Shown here one piece after another: positions 17,637-26,898 of a stretch of DNA of 34,247 nt. Source of the DNA: Phreatobacter sp. (GTDB lineage: Bacteria > Pseudomonadota > Alphaproteobacteria > Rhizobiales > Phreatobacteraceae); NCBI GenBank assembly GCA_019749835.1, contig JAIEPJ010000270.1, forward strand, positions 1 to 34,247, written 5' to 3'. The notes below the pieces were generated by a model, which saw only the letters and a program-made list of their open reading frames with translations, ran no database searches and was not told the DNA's origin. Every line of letters begins with the position of its first letter. Position 1 is the first letter of the stretch. The position numbers and the translations under genes are program-made.

Positions 17637-17682
17637 GGGCCCCGCCGTCGGTGGGCGCCGCTATCGACTACGCGCGGCGCGA

Positions 17683-19437
17683 TCAACGCATTTCTTCGAC
17701 GGCCTCGACGCCAAGGATCGCAAGTCCCGATCTGAGAACGGTCACGATACCCTGGACCAGCGCAAGGCGCGCCGTCGTTATTTGTCGATCATTTTCCATA
17801 ATGAAGCGTAAATGCGGCGAATCTTTCCCGCGATTCCACTGGGAATGGAGGTCGGACGCAAGCTCGTAAAGATAGAATGCGACGCGGTGTGGCTCATGAG
17901 CCTGGGCTGCGGCCTCGATCAGCCGTGGATATTGCGCCAGGCGCTGGACGATGGCGAGTTCGCCAGGGTCGTCCAGCCGGTCGAGCGGCGCCGCTGCCAG
18001 CGCCTCGGCCGAAAGATCGAGATCTGCGATGGCGGCCTTGGCGTTGCGCAGGATCGAGCGGCCGCGCGCATGGGCGTATTGGACATAGAAGACCGGGTTG
18101 TCCTTGGACTGCTCCTTCACCTTGGCCAGGTCGAAGTCCAGCGTGGCGTCATTCTTGCGGTAGAGCATCATGAAACGGACGGCATCGCGTCCAACCTCGT
18201 CGACGACCTCCCGCAGCGTAACGAAATCGCCCGATCGCTTCGACATGCGCACCGGCTCGCCGTCGCGGAACAGCCGCACGAGTTGCACCAGCTTGACGTC
18301 GAGCGCGGCGCGCCCGCCGCTGATCGCCTTCAGCGCCGCCTGCATCCGCTTCACATAGCCGCCATGGTCGGCGCCCCAGACGTCGATCTGCTCGAGGAAG
18401 CCGCGATCAGCCTTGTCCTTGTGGTAGGCGATGTCGGAGGCGAAATAGGTATAGGACCCGTCCGATTTCATCAGCGGCCGGTCAACATCGTCGCCGAAGG
18501 CGGTCGAGCGGAACAGCGTCTGCTCGCGCTCCTCCCAATCGTCGTCATCCGCGCCCTTGGGCCTCTCCAGCACGCCCTCATAGATATGGCCGTCGGCCCG
18601 CAGGCTCTCGATGGCGCCGCGCACCTTGTCCACCGGGGCTTGCAGCGACCGCTCGGAGAAGAAGACGGCATGGCGGACATTGAGGGCGGCGAGGTCGCCA
18701 CGGATCTCGTCCATCATGGCCGCGATCGCCGCGTCCCGGCAGATCGGCAGCCACTCGGCCTCGGGAACATTCAGGAGACGGTCGCCGTGTTGCGCCTTCA
18801 GCGCCTCGCCAACCGGCTTCAGATAGTCGCCGGGATAGAGGCCCTCCGGAATGGTGATGGTCTCGCCGAGGGCCTCGCGATAGCGCAGATGGGCCGAGCG
18901 ACCGAGGATCTGCACCTGAGCCCCGGCGTCATTGATGTAATATTCGCGGGTGACGTCGAAACCGGCTGCGTCGAGCAGATTGGCCAGTGCGTCGCCGAAC
19001 ACGGCGCCGCGGCAATGGCCGACATGCATCGGGCCGGTCGGATTGGCCGAGACATATTCGACATTGACCTTGGTGCCCTTGCCAAGGGCGGCACGTCCGA
19101 AAGCATCGCCCGTTTCGACGGCCGACTTCAGCACGCGCGGCCAGACCGACGCCTTGACCGTCAGGTTGATGAAGCCGGGCCCGGCGATATCGACCCGGGC
19201 AACGTCGGCGACTGCGGCGAGCCGCGCGGCGATCTTCTCCGCGAGGTCGCGCGGCTTCAGGCCCGCCTCCTTCGACAGTACCATGGCGGCATTGGTAGCG
19301 AGATCGCCATGGGTCGGGTCGCGCGGCGCCTCCACCACGATCCGGTCGAGGGCGACCTCCGATAGGACGATGCCCTCCGAGGCGAGGCCGGCGACGGCCA
19401 TGCGCACGTGCTGGGTGAAAAGAGCGAAGATGTTCAT
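17683..19437 (-). CDS. argS: Arginyl-tRNA synthetase
   Basis: ArgS (584 aa) charges tRNA-Arg. The N-terminal tRNA-binding domain is followed by the class I signature [20 protein letters not shown] (HVGH at 138-141), the ArgS-specific [10 protein letters not shown], the [12 protein letters not shown] loop (KMSKS equivalent) and the DALR anticodon-binding domain with [12 protein letters not shown]. The ATG at 19437 ([12 protein letters not shown]) is the usual family start; the frame extends 18 codons upstream into the dgt gene without family similarity. It follows dgt by 28 bases. Confidence 0.97.
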   Translation of the reverse strand: MNIFALFTQHVRMAVAGLASEGIVLSEVALDRIVVEAPRDPTHGDLATNAAMVLSKEAGLKPRDLAEKIAARLAAVADVARVDIAGPGFINLTVKASVWPRVLKSAVETGDAFGRAALGKGTKVNVEYVSANPTGPMHVGHCRGAVFGDALANLLDAAGFDVTREYYINDAGAQVQILGRSAHLRYREALGETITIPEGLYPGDYLKPVGEALKAQHGDRLLNVPEAEWLPICRDAAIAAMMDEIRGDLAALNVRHAVFFSERSLQAPVDKVRGAIESLRADGHIYEGVLERPKGADDDDWEEREQTLFRSTAFGDDVDRPLMKSDGSYTYFASDIAYHKDKADRGFLEQIDVWGADHGGYVKRMQAALKAISGGRAALDVKLVQLVRLFRDGEPVRMSKRSGDFVTLREVVDEVGRDAVRFMMLYRKNDATLDFDLAKVKEQSKDNPVFYVQYAHARGRSILRNAKAAIADLDLSAEALAAAPLDRLDDPGELAIVQRLAQYPRLIEAAAQAHEPHRVAFYLYELASDLHSQWNRGKDSPHLRFIMENDRQITTARLALVQGIVTVLRSGLAILGVEAVEEMR

Positions 19438-19465
19438 GCCGATACCTGACCAGAAGCGGTCGCCT

Positions 19466-20683
19466 CTAGCGCAGATCGGGGGTCTGGGCAAACAGGCGGC
19501 GGTGTTCGTCGAGCGCGTAGCGGTCGGTCATCCCCGCGATGTAGTCGGCGGCACGGCGCGCGCGGCGCGCTTCGTCGAGCAGCGCCACGCCGGCCGACCA
19601 TTGCGGGGGCATGGCACTCGGATGTTCGAAATAGGCGGCGAAGAGGTCGCGCACCACGCCGGCAGCATCGCGGCGGATCGGCACGACCCGCGGATGCCGA
19701 TAGACATTGGCGAAGAGAAACGCCTTGATCCCCTCGTCATAGGCGCGGATCGGCGCCGAAAACTGCACCAGCGTACGGCCGCAGCGGCGGATGTCGTCAG
19801 CGCTCGCCGGGGCCACCTCGCCGATGGCGCGCGTCGCCTCGGCGATAACGTCCTCCACCAGACGCGTGATCACCCGCCGCGTCAGCTCGTTGATCTCCCG
19901 CGGCTTCTCCAGCGCCGGATGCCGCGCGCGGATCTCGTCGAGGAACTGCCGCGCCAGCGGCACGGCGTCGCCGAGATCGTCAAGGGTGAAGAGCCCGGCC
20001 CGCAGCCCGTCGTCGATGTCGGCGGCATCATAAGCAATATCGTCCGCGATGGCCGCCGCCTGGGCCTCGGCGCTGGCATGGGTGGCCAGGTCGAGCGACT
20101 GCAGCGCATCATATTCAAGGATGGCCACGGGAATGCCGCGGTCACGATAGCGTTCGGTGGGCGTGCCGTCTGCGTTGAGCAGCGGGCCGTTGTGCTTGAC
20201 CAGCCCCTCAAGCGTCTCCCAACTGAGATTCAGCCCGTCGAAGCCGGCATAGCGGCGCTCGAGACGGGTCACGATGCGGAGCGACTGGGCATTGTGGTCG
20301 AAGCCGCCATAGGGCCGCATCACCTCGTCGAGGGCGTCCTCGCCGGTATGCCCGAACGGTGTGTGGCCAAGGTCGTGGGCCAGCGCCAGGGTCTCGGCGA
20401 GGTCCTCGTCCAGCCCGAGCGCGCGTGCCAGCGAGCGGGCGATCTGCGCCACCTCGATCGTGTGGGTCAGCCGCGTGCGGTAATGATCACCTTCGGGCGA
20501 GACGAAGACCTGGGTCTTGTGCTTCAGCCGCCGGAACGCGGTGGCGTGGACAATGCGGTCACGGTCGCGGTGGAACTCGGTGCGGGTCGGCGACGAGGGC
20601 TCTGCGACCAGGCGGCCCCTGGACGTGCGGGAATCGCAGGCATAGGGCGCGAGAGGCGGGTAGAAATAGCTCGCGACAGCCAT
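19466..20683 (-). CDS. dgt: dGTP triphosphohydrolase-like HD protein
   Basis: A 405-residue HD-domain dNTP triphosphohydrolase, which cleaves dNTPs to nucleosides and triphosphate. Metal-binding residues are His74 (RLTHTIEV), His103-Asp104 ([14 protein letters not shown]) and a later aspartate in [38 protein letters not shown] is the family's N-terminal hallmark region, and the length fits the shorter type-2 class. The ATG at 20683 has GGGGA six bases upstream; the longer frame to 20770 is not needed. It is the first gene of the dgt-argS-SPOR-nagZ-scpAB unit and diverges from the iron-sulfur carrier gene. Confidence 0.94.
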   Translation of the reverse strand: MAVASYFYPPLAPYACDSRTSRGRLVAEPSSPTRTEFHRDRDRIVHATAFRRLKHKTQVFVSPEGDHYRTRLTHTIEVAQIARSLARALGLDEDLAETLALAHDLGHTPFGHTGEDALDEVMRPYGGFDHNAQSLRIVTRLERRYAGFDGLNLSWETLEGLVKHNGPLLNADGTPTERYRDRGIPVAILEYDALQSLDLATHASAEAQAAAIADDIAYDAADIDDGLRAGLFTLDDLGDAVPLARQFLDEIRARHPALEKPREINELTRRVITRLVEDVIAEATRAIGEVAPASADDIRRCGRTLVQFSAPIRAYDEGIKAFLFANVYRHPRVVPIRRDAAGVVRDLFAAYFEHPSAMPPQWSAGVALLDEARRARRAADYIAGMTDRYALDEHRRLFAQTPDLR

Positions 20684-20858
20684 GCAGGTCCCCGGATGTT
20701 CCGCCGCTCCGGACTGAAGGCCGGCCAACAGTTTCCGCACAAAGGCTCCGGGGCGATTGACCGGGGCCATGGGCGCACATACCTATGCGGTGGCCCTGCC
20801 GCAAGGCGGAAGGCTGCCCTTTCCTGTGTTTCCGGCCTTGAACCGGGGAGACAAGCTC

Positions 20859-21209
20859 ATGACCACCGATGTCGACACCCTCGCCCCCGCGGTGACGGTC
20901 ACCGACCGGGCCGCAGCCCGTATCGCCAAGATCATGGTGGGAGAGCCGCCGGGCTCCATGCTGCGCATCTCGGTCGAGGGCGGCGGCTGCTCGGGCTTTC
21001 AGTACAAGTTCGATTTCACCACCACCCGCAACCCCGATGATTTCGCCATCGTCAAGGACGGCGCCACGGTTCTGGTGGACGAGATCTCCCTGCCCTACAT
21101 GGCCGGCACGCAGCTCGACTGGGTCGACGACCTCATCGGCTCCGCCTTCAAGCTGCAGAACCCCAATGCCACAGCCAGTTGCGGCTGTGGCACCAGTTTC
21201 ACGGTCTGA
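20859..21209 (+). CDS. A-type iron-sulfur cluster carrier (ErpA/IscA family)
   Basis: A 116-residue A-type carrier that passes iron-sulfur clusters to target proteins. The three ligand cysteines are present: Cys44 in GGGCSGFQY and Cys108/Cys110 in SCGCGTSF at the C-terminus. The ATG at 20859 has GGGGAG eight bases before it, and an upstream in-frame start at 20757 would overlap the divergent dgt promoter region. By position opposite dgt it matches the gene often called erpA or iscA in alphaproteobacteria. IlvD, encoded further along, is a possible iron-sulfur client. Confidence 0.95.
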   Translation: MTTDVDTLAPAVTVTDRAAARIAKIMVGEPPGSMLRISVEGGGCSGFQYKFDFTTTRNPDDFAIVKDGATVLVDEISLPYMAGTQLDWVDDLIGSAFKLQNPNATASCGCGTSFTV

Positions 21210-21815
21210 TCAGTAGAGCGTGGCGGCGAGGCGCGCCGGCAGCGCCTTGTCGTAGGCCTCGACGTCGAAGCCTGCCCCCGCGCCCTTGAGCATCTGGCCA
21301 GGGGTCGGCAGTTCCGACCGGTCGCGCTGCGCCGCCGGATCCCAAAGCCGCGAGCGGACCAATGCTTTGGCGCACTGGAAATAGACGCTCGCCACGGTGA
21401 TGACGAGGCCTGTCACCGGTACCTTACCGTCCAGGGCCGCCGGCTCCAGCAGTGCGGGGTCGGTGGTGATGCGGCCATGGCCGTTGATGCGAAGGGTCTC
21501 GGCGACGCCCGGCACGAGGATGAGCAGCGCGACGCGCGGGTCCCGCACGATGTTCAGGAGGCTGTCGATGCGGTTGTTGCCTCGCCGGTCCGGGATAAGC
21601 AGCGACTTGTCGTCGAGAACACGGATGAAGCCCGGCGGATCGCCGCGCGGCGTCGCATCGAGCCCCTCGGGTCCGGCTGTGGCGAGGACGCAGAAGGGCG
21701 ACGCTTCGACCAGGGCGCGATATTGCGGCGTCAGCGCGGGAACCTCCTTGGTGAGCGAGGCCTCGCTGGCCGGCCCGTAAAGCGCCCTCAGCCCCTCTTC
21801 GTTGTCGATCCACAT
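21210..21815 (-). CDS. Pyridoxamine 5'-phosphate oxidase-like FMN-binding protein
   Basis: A 201-residue protein of the PNPOx-like split-barrel superfamily, closest by pattern to the MSMEG_1061-type group. The segments ASPFCVLATAGPEGLDATPRGD, PDRRGNNRIDSLLNIVRDPRVALLILVPG and LRINGHGRITTDP mark the FMN-binding barrel. Members may use FMN or F420, and their substrates are mostly unknown. The ATG at 21815 has AGGAG eight bases upstream. It converges directly on the iron-sulfur carrier gene (stops abut) and diverges from xth. Confidence 0.87.
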   Translation of the reverse strand: MWIDNEEGLRALYGPASEASLTKEVPALTPQYRALVEASPFCVLATAGPEGLDATPRGDPPGFIRVLDDKSLLIPDRRGNNRIDSLLNIVRDPRVALLILVPGVAETLRINGHGRITTDPALLEPAALDGKVPVTGLVITVASVYFQCAKALVRSRLWDPAAQRDRSELPTPGQMLKGAGAGFDVEAYDKALPARLAATLY

Positions 21816-21907
21816 GAACCCGTCTCCTGTCGGCTGCTGTCGTGGCAGGGGCGACCGCATCCCAAGCTGGCGCTACACTGCCCCTGGCAAGAATCGCAGG
21901 ACCCGTC

Positions 21908-22690
21908 ATGATCGTCGCCACGTGGAACGTCAATTCCGTCAAGATCAGGGTCGAGAACACCCTCGCCTGGCTGAAGGAGCGCGATCCTGACATCGTCTGC
22001 CTGCAGGAGCTGAAATGTGTCGACGAGGCCTTCCCGCGGGAGGCCTTCGAAAGCGCCGGCTACAATGTCGCGGTGCACGGGCAGAAGACCTATAACGGCG
22101 TCGCCATCCTTTCGAAGCTGCCGCTTGAGGACGTGACCTCTCGCCTGCCAGGCGACGACGCGGACGAACAGGCCCGCTACCTGGAGGCGGTCGTATCGAC
22201 CTCCTCGGGCGCCGTCCGCATCGCCAGCCTCTACCTGCCCAACGGCAATCCGGTCGGCACGGAGAAGTTCACCTACAAGCTTGCCTGGATGGACCGGCTG
22301 ATCCGGCATGCCCGCAACCGCCTGGCGCTTGAGGAGCCCTTCCTGCTCTGCGGCGACTACAACGTCATTCCGATGCCGGAGGACGCGAAGAACCCCAAGG
22401 ACTGGACGGGTGATGCGCTGTTCCAGCCGGAAAGCCGGAGCAAGTTCCGCCAACTCGGCGCGCTGGGCTTTACCGATGCGCTGAGGGCTTGCGACGACTC
22501 GGTCGGGCTCTACTCATTCTGGGATTATCAGGCCGGGGCCTGGCCGCGGAACAATGGCATCCGCATCGACCACCTGATGCTGTCGCCACAGGCCACCGAC
22601 CGGCTGGTGACGGCTGGTATCGACAAGGACGTGCGCGGCTGGGAGAAGCCAAGCGATCACGTGCCCGTCTGGTGCGAGATCCGGGTCTGA
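21908..22690 (+). CDS. xth: Exodeoxyribonuclease III (AP endonuclease)
   Basis: A 260-residue exonuclease III-type enzyme, which cuts at abasic sites and trims 3' ends in base-excision repair. Catalytic motifs are WNVNS (Asn7), LQELK (Glu34), the LYLPNG segment, CGDYNVIP (Asp/Asn pair) and the C-terminal IRIDHLMLS and SDHVPVWCEI (Asp-His). The ATG at 21908 has AGGA upstream; an in-frame ATG at 21842 would add 22 residues without similarity. Its 3' end overlaps the end of the convergent P450 gene by 34 bases. Confidence 0.95.
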   Translation: MIVATWNVNSVKIRVENTLAWLKERDPDIVCLQELKCVDEAFPREAFESAGYNVAVHGQKTYNGVAILSKLPLEDVTSRLPGDDADEQARYLEAVVSTSSGAVRIASLYLPNGNPVGTEKFTYKLAWMDRLIRHARNRLALEEPFLLCGDYNVIPMPEDAKNPKDWTGDALFQPESRSKFRQLGALGFTDALRACDDSVGLYSFWDYQAGAWPRNNGIRIDHLMLSPQATDRLVTAGIDKDVRGWEKPSDHVPVWCEIRV

Positions 22691-24060
22691 CGCAATTCCA
22701 CCCGCATCGGCATGCCGCCAGCGGGGCGCAGGGTCAGCCGCGTCGTCGGCATGGGTCGGTGGTCGGGCAGCGGCACGAAACGCAGCCGGCGGATGAGGGT
22801 CACGAGGATCGCCACCGCCTCGATCTGCGCGAAGGCTGCCCCGATGCAGATTCGCGGGCCGGCACCGAAGGGCAGATAGGCACCGCGATGGAACTGGCGG
22901 GCCTTGTCGGGGGCAAAGCGGTCGGGATCGAATGCCGCCGGGTTGTCCCAGATCAGCTTGTGGCGGTGAACCGCATAGACCGGAATGTAGACTGGCGTTC
23001 CCTTGCTGATGTGCATGTCGCCGAGCATCACGTCCTCCGCCGCGATGCGCGGGATGATCGGCGCCGGCGGATAGAGTCGCATGGCCTCCTGGATGACCTG
23101 CTTGGCATAGACGAGGCCGTCGATGTGGCTGGCCTCAACAGGCCCCTCCCCGACAACGGTGGCGACCTCCTCGACCAGCCGCGCCTCAACGGCCGGGGCA
23201 TTGCCGATGAGCCAGAGCGCCCAGGTGAGCGCCAGCGCCGTCGTCTCGTGGCCTGCCACGACGAAGGTCAGGAGGTTGTCGGCGAGTTCGGCATCCGTCA
23301 TGGCACGGCCCGTCTCCGGGTCGGTCGCGGCGATGAGCGCGTCGAGCAGGTCCGGCTCCGCGAGGGGTTCAGCCCGACGTTCGGCAATGACCCGTGCCAT
23401 CTCCTGGCGGAGAAAGCGGTTGCCGGCCATCGCCCGGCGGCGGCCCGGATAAGGCAGCCATTCCGGCAGCTTCAGTGTGGTGTAGGCGGCGATCCAGCCG
23501 ACCGTATCGAAATAGCGCGAGATCTCCTCGCCGAAGCGCCGGGTATCGAAGCGCGTCCGACCGGAGAGCATGGTCTCGACGATCACGTCAAAGGTCGTCT
23601 CCATCATGGCCTCGGCCATGTCGACGGTAGCCCCGGATACAGCGCCGAGCCGCTCGATCGTCGCATCGGCCGAAGCGCCGAATGTCGGCACGAAGGAGAG
23701 CAGCGTGCCGTGCCGGAAGGGCGGTGAGGCGGCGCGGCGCTGCCAGCGCCAGGCAGCACCCTCGGCGGTGAAGATCGAGTCGTTGCCGACAGCCGGGCCG
23801 ATGGTGCGGCGGATGATCGGCGCCTTGGGGAACGACGCGGCCTTCGCCACGAGCACCTCGTCGACCAGCGGCGGATCCATGACGAAGAGCAGGTCGCGCT
23901 TGCCGAAGGGGACGCGGTGGACCTTTTCCTCGAAGACCGCCTGCGGCCAGGTGGCAAGTGGGTTGTCGATCAGGCGGCGCAGGAAGGCGATGAAGCCCAG
24001 CGGATCCTGCGGATGCACGAGGACCTCGGGCGTGAACAGCGCGCTATCCGCCGCCGTCAT
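22657..24060 (-). CDS. Cytochrome P450
   Basis: A soluble 466-residue P450 monooxygenase. The I-helix oxygen-activation motif AGHETT (269-274), the ExxR pair in QEAMRLYPP (Glu325, Arg328), the PERF-type AFDPDRFAPDK, and the heme loop FGAGPRICIGAAFAQIEA with Cys405 are all intact. The sequence resembles the CYP4/CYP102-like bacterial group by its PP(x)RH and EAMRLYPPAP features; the substrate is unknown, and no dedicated ferredoxin or reductase gene is adjacent. The ATG at 24060 lies 13 bases after the Sel1/ExoR-like gene, so it is probably in the same transcript. The last 34 bases overlap the end of xth. Confidence 0.94.
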   Translation of the reverse strand: MTAADSALFTPEVLVHPQDPLGFIAFLRRLIDNPLATWPQAVFEEKVHRVPFGKRDLLFVMDPPLVDEVLVAKAASFPKAPIIRRTIGPAVGNDSIFTAEGAAWRWQRRAASPPFRHGTLLSFVPTFGASADATIERLGAVSGATVDMAEAMMETTFDVIVETMLSGRTRFDTRRFGEEISRYFDTVGWIAAYTTLKLPEWLPYPGRRRAMAGNRFLRQEMARVIAERRAEPLAEPDLLDALIAATDPETGRAMTDAELADNLLTFVVAGHETTALALTWALWLIGNAPAVEARLVEEVATVVGEGPVEASHIDGLVYAKQVIQEAMRLYPPAPIIPRIAAEDVMLGDMHISKGTPVYIPVYAVHRHKLIWDNPAAFDPDRFAPDKARQFHRGAYLPFGAGPRICIGAAFAQIEAVAILVTLIRRLRFVPLPDHRPMPTTRLTLRPAGGMPMRVELRQTRISHQTGT

Positions 24061-24073
24061 TCCGCCCAGCCCA

Positions 24074-24886
24074 TCATCGCCGGACAGTCTTGATCCAGGT
24101 CTCGACCATCCGCAGCGCAACGCCCCGCTCGTCGTCGGAGGCCTGCCGCATGGCCTCTTCGTACATTTCGCTGATCCAGGGCTCGTTCTCGCTCGCCGAT
24201 TCCTTGGCGAGCGTCAGGAACATGAGACCGCGCGGCGCGGCGCGCGGCACATCGCGGCCGGTAAAAAGCATGTGGCCCAGCACGGCCTGCGCCTGATGGT
24301 GGCTTTTCTGCGCCGCGAGTTGCAGCCAGCGGGCCGCCTGACGCGGATCGCGCGGTGCGCCCTTGCCCTCGAGCAGCATGCGTCCGAGACGGAACTGGCC
24401 GTCGGCATCGCCGAAAGTCGACGCCGCATAGAAATAGAGCTCGACGGCCTTGCCAGGATCGGGCCGCACATAGGTGTTGGGAATGCCCTCGACGAGGTAA
24501 TTGCCCATGGCGACAAAGGCAGAGGAGATGAACCGCGCGTCGGGCGAGTTCGGCCCCTCCTCGCGCCGCGTCATGGTGATCTGGCGGAAGGTCTCGAAGG
24601 CTTTCAGGTCGGACCGGGCGACGCCCTCGCCTTCCATATACATCCGGCCAAGGCGCCAGGCGGACGCCGCATGGCCACCGCTCGCGGCATATTGCAGCGC
24701 CGTCACGGCTTCGGCGGTCCGACCGTCGCGCAGCGCACGACCATAGGCGCGGAAGGCGTCGAGAGCGGAGCGGGCATCACCGGCAGGCTGGCCGTCGAAC
24801 GCCCACGCGCCGCCCGTCGGCAGAGCCGCCGCCATGACCGTCGCCACAAGGACGACACGCACGCTGAGACGATCAGATATCCGCAT
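24074..24886 (-). CDS. exoR: ExoR-like periplasmic Sel1-repeat protein
   Basis: A 270-residue protein with an N-terminal signal peptide (cleavage likely after GGAWA, near residue 29) followed by several Sel1/TPR-like repeats, e.g. [38 protein letters not shown] and [17 protein letters not shown]. Length, signal peptide, repeat layout and segments such as [17 protein letters not shown] and [13 protein letters not shown] agree with my memory of rhizobial ExoR, the periplasmic inhibitor of the ExoS-ChvI two-component system controlling exopolysaccharide and motility. The assignment is from recall, not alignment. Its ATG overlaps the ilvD stop region by 14 bases. Confidence 0.75.
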   Translation of the reverse strand: MRISDRLSVRVVLVATVMAAALPTGGAWAFDGQPAGDARSALDAFRAYGRALRDGRTAEAVTALQYAASGGHAASAWRLGRMYMEGEGVARSDLKAFETFRQITMTRREEGPNSPDARFISSAFVAMGNYLVEGIPNTYVRPDPGKAVELYFYAASTFGDADGQFRLGRMLLEGKGAPRDPRQAARWLQLAAQKSHHQAQAVLGHMLFTGRDVPRAAPRGLMFLTLAKESASENEPWISEMYEEAMRQASDDERGVALRMVETWIKTVRR

Positions 24887-26600
24887 AGACGTGCTTTTCC
24901 CCGGCGCCGCCCGGATGGGTCACCGCGCCGTCAACCGCAGGTCCGACCTGCTGGGCGAATTTCCAGATGGCGCCCGAGCCGTATTCCGTCGGTTTCGGGC
25001 CTGACCAGTCCTTCTTACGCGCCCGCAATTCGGCAGCCGTAAGGCGAACTTTGAGCGTTCCCTTGACGGCGTCGATTTCGATCATGTCGCCGTCGCGCAG
25101 CAGCGCGATGGGGCCGCCGACCTGCGCCTCCGGCCCGACATGGCCGATGCAGAAGCCACGAGTCGCGCCCGAGAAACGGCCATCGGTGATGAGGGCGACC
25201 TTGTCGCCCATGCCCTGGCCGTAAAGCGCGGCGGTGGTTGCCAGCATCTCGCGCATGCCCGGTCCGCCTTTCGGACCCTCATAGCGGATGACGATGACCT
25301 CGCCCTCGCGGATGGTGCGGTCAGTGACCGCCTTGAAGCACTCTTCCTCGCGGTCGAAGCAGCGCGCCGGCCCCTTGAACTTCAGCTTCTTCATGCCGGC
25401 GACCTTCACGATCGCCCCGTCCGGCGCCAGGTTGCCCTTGAGGCCGACGACGCCGCCGGTCTTGGTGATGGGCCTCGTCGTCGGATAGACGACATCCTGG
25501 TCCGGGTTCCACTTCACCGAAGCAAGGTTCTCGGCCATGGTCCGGCCGGTCACGGTCATGCAGTCACCGTGCAGATAGCCGCCGTCGAGCAGCGCCTTCA
25601 TCAGCAGCGGGATACCGCCGGCCTCGAACAGGTCCTTGGCGACATATTTCCCGCCCGGCTTCAGGTCGGCGATATAGGGCGTCTTCTTGAAAATCTCGGC
25701 GACATCGAAAAGGTCGAACTTGATGCCGCATTCATGCGCCATGGCCGGCAGATGAAGGGCCGCATTGGTCGAGCCACCTGATGCGGCGACGACTGTCGCG
25801 GCATTCTCCAGCGCCTTTCGGGTGACGATGTCGCGCGGGCGGATCCGCCGGGCGATCAGTTCCATGACCTTTTCGCCCGCCGCATAGCAGAAGGCGTCGC
25901 GAATGTCGTAGGGCGCCGGTGCACCGGCCGAATAGGGCAAGGCCAGCCCGATCGCTTCCGACACGGTCGCCATGGTGTTGGCGGTGAACTGGGCGCCGCA
26001 GGCGCCAGCCGAAGGGGCACCCACCCGCTCCAGTTCATCGAGATCGGCGTCCGACATGGCACCGACCGAATGCTGACCGACAGCCTCGAACAGGTCCTGG
26101 ACCGTCACCTGCCGGCCGCGGAACGTGCCCGGGAGGATCGAGCCGCCATAGATGAAGATGGAAGGCACGTTGAGGCGCACCATCGCCATCATCATCCCGG
26201 GCAGCGACTTGTCGCAGCCGGCGAGACCGACCAGAGCGTCATAGGCATGCCCGCGCATCGACAGTTCGACCGAGTCGGCGATGATCTCGCGGGACGGCAG
26301 CGAGGACTTCATGCCGGCATGGCCCATGGCGATGCCGTCCGTGACCGTGATGGTGCAGAATTCCCGCGGCGTGCCCTGGGCGGATTCGACACCCTTCTTG
26401 ACCGCCTGAGCCTGGCGCATCAGGGCAATGTTGCAGGGCGCCGCCTCGTTCCAGCAGGTGGCCACGCCGACGAAGGGCTGGTGGATCTGCTTCGTGGTCA
26501 GCCCCATCGCGTAGAGATAGGAGCGGTGCGGGGCCCGCGACGGGCCCTCAGTGACGTGCCGGCTGGGCAGCTTGGACTTGTCGAAAGTGGGGCCGCTCAT
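24873..26600 (-). CDS. ilvD: Dihydroxy-acid dehydratase
   Basis: IlvD (575 aa) catalyses the dehydration of 2,3-dihydroxy acids in valine, leucine and isoleucine synthesis, using an iron-sulfur cluster and Mg2+. Candidate cluster cysteines are Cys49/Cys56 in [12 protein letters not shown], Cys129 in [11 protein letters not shown] and Cys201 in [31 protein letters not shown], and [22 protein letters not shown] also fit. The length suits the ilvD-edd type found in many bacteria. The ATG at 26600 has GGGAG seven bases upstream; the frame continues 40 codons upstream without family similarity. It begins the ilvD-exoR-P450 unit. Confidence 0.96.
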   Translation of the reverse strand: MSGPTFDKSKLPSRHVTEGPSRAPHRSYLYAMGLTTKQIHQPFVGVATCWNEAAPCNIALMRQAQAVKKGVESAQGTPREFCTITVTDGIAMGHAGMKSSLPSREIIADSVELSMRGHAYDALVGLAGCDKSLPGMMMAMVRLNVPSIFIYGGSILPGTFRGRQVTVQDLFEAVGQHSVGAMSDADLDELERVGAPSAGACGAQFTANTMATVSEAIGLALPYSAGAPAPYDIRDAFCYAAGEKVMELIARRIRPRDIVTRKALENAATVVAASGGSTNAALHLPAMAHECGIKFDLFDVAEIFKKTPYIADLKPGGKYVAKDLFEAGGIPLLMKALLDGGYLHGDCMTVTGRTMAENLASVKWNPDQDVVYPTTRPITKTGGVVGLKGNLAPDGAIVKVAGMKKLKFKGPARCFDREEECFKAVTDRTIREGEVIVIRYEGPKGGPGMREMLATTAALYGQGMGDKVALITDGRFSGATRGFCIGHVGPEAQVGGPIALLRDGDMIEIDAVKGTLKVRLTAAELRARKKDWSGPKPTEYGSGAIWKFAQQVGPAVDGAVTHPGGAGEKHVYADI

Positions 26601-26692
26601 CGCACAACTCCCGCATGAAACGAACCGGACGGGACGCTGGGCGAACACTGGAAACGAAATGCAGGGGTCATTGACGCGGCGGCCATGGGAAG

Positions 26693-26713
26693 GTTCCACG
26701 CTGGAGCGGGAAC
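26693..26713. promoter_or_regulatory. Dyad in the ilvD upstream region
   Basis: GTTCC and GGAAC arms flank an inner CGCT/AGCG pair with one bulged A, at 93-113 bases before the ilvD start. It may be an operator or a leader hairpin. No promoter boxes can be assigned with confidence in this 298-base gap; apart from the valS terminator I see nothing else in it. Confidence 0.3.
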
Positions 26714-26825
26714 GGGACATTTACCGCTGGTTTTTTGCGCTTCGGCCTGTGGCGGGATTGCGGCAAAACATGGTGAACGGATCGCGCCGATGAGAGCCGT
26801 TCCAGTCTGTTGCCAAAAGGACACG

Positions 26826-26855
26826 AAAAAGGCCGGCGGGCTTAGCACGCCGACC
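26826..26855 (-). terminator. Intrinsic terminator of valS
   Basis: On the minus strand, 44 bases after the valS stop, GGTCGGCG-N9-CGCCGGCC forms an eight-pair GC-rich stem (one G-T pair) directly followed by TTTTT. It fits the standard Rho-independent pattern and separates valS from ilvD. Confidence 0.8.
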
Positions 26856-26898
26856 TGTCCGATGCGACACCAGGCGATAGAGCCGCCCTGTGGCGACC

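Noticed and set aside
20776-20804. Promoter for dgt with TTGCGG and TATGTG boxes 17 bases apart (minus strand)
   Set aside because: Only three of six bases match in each box, not enough for a call.
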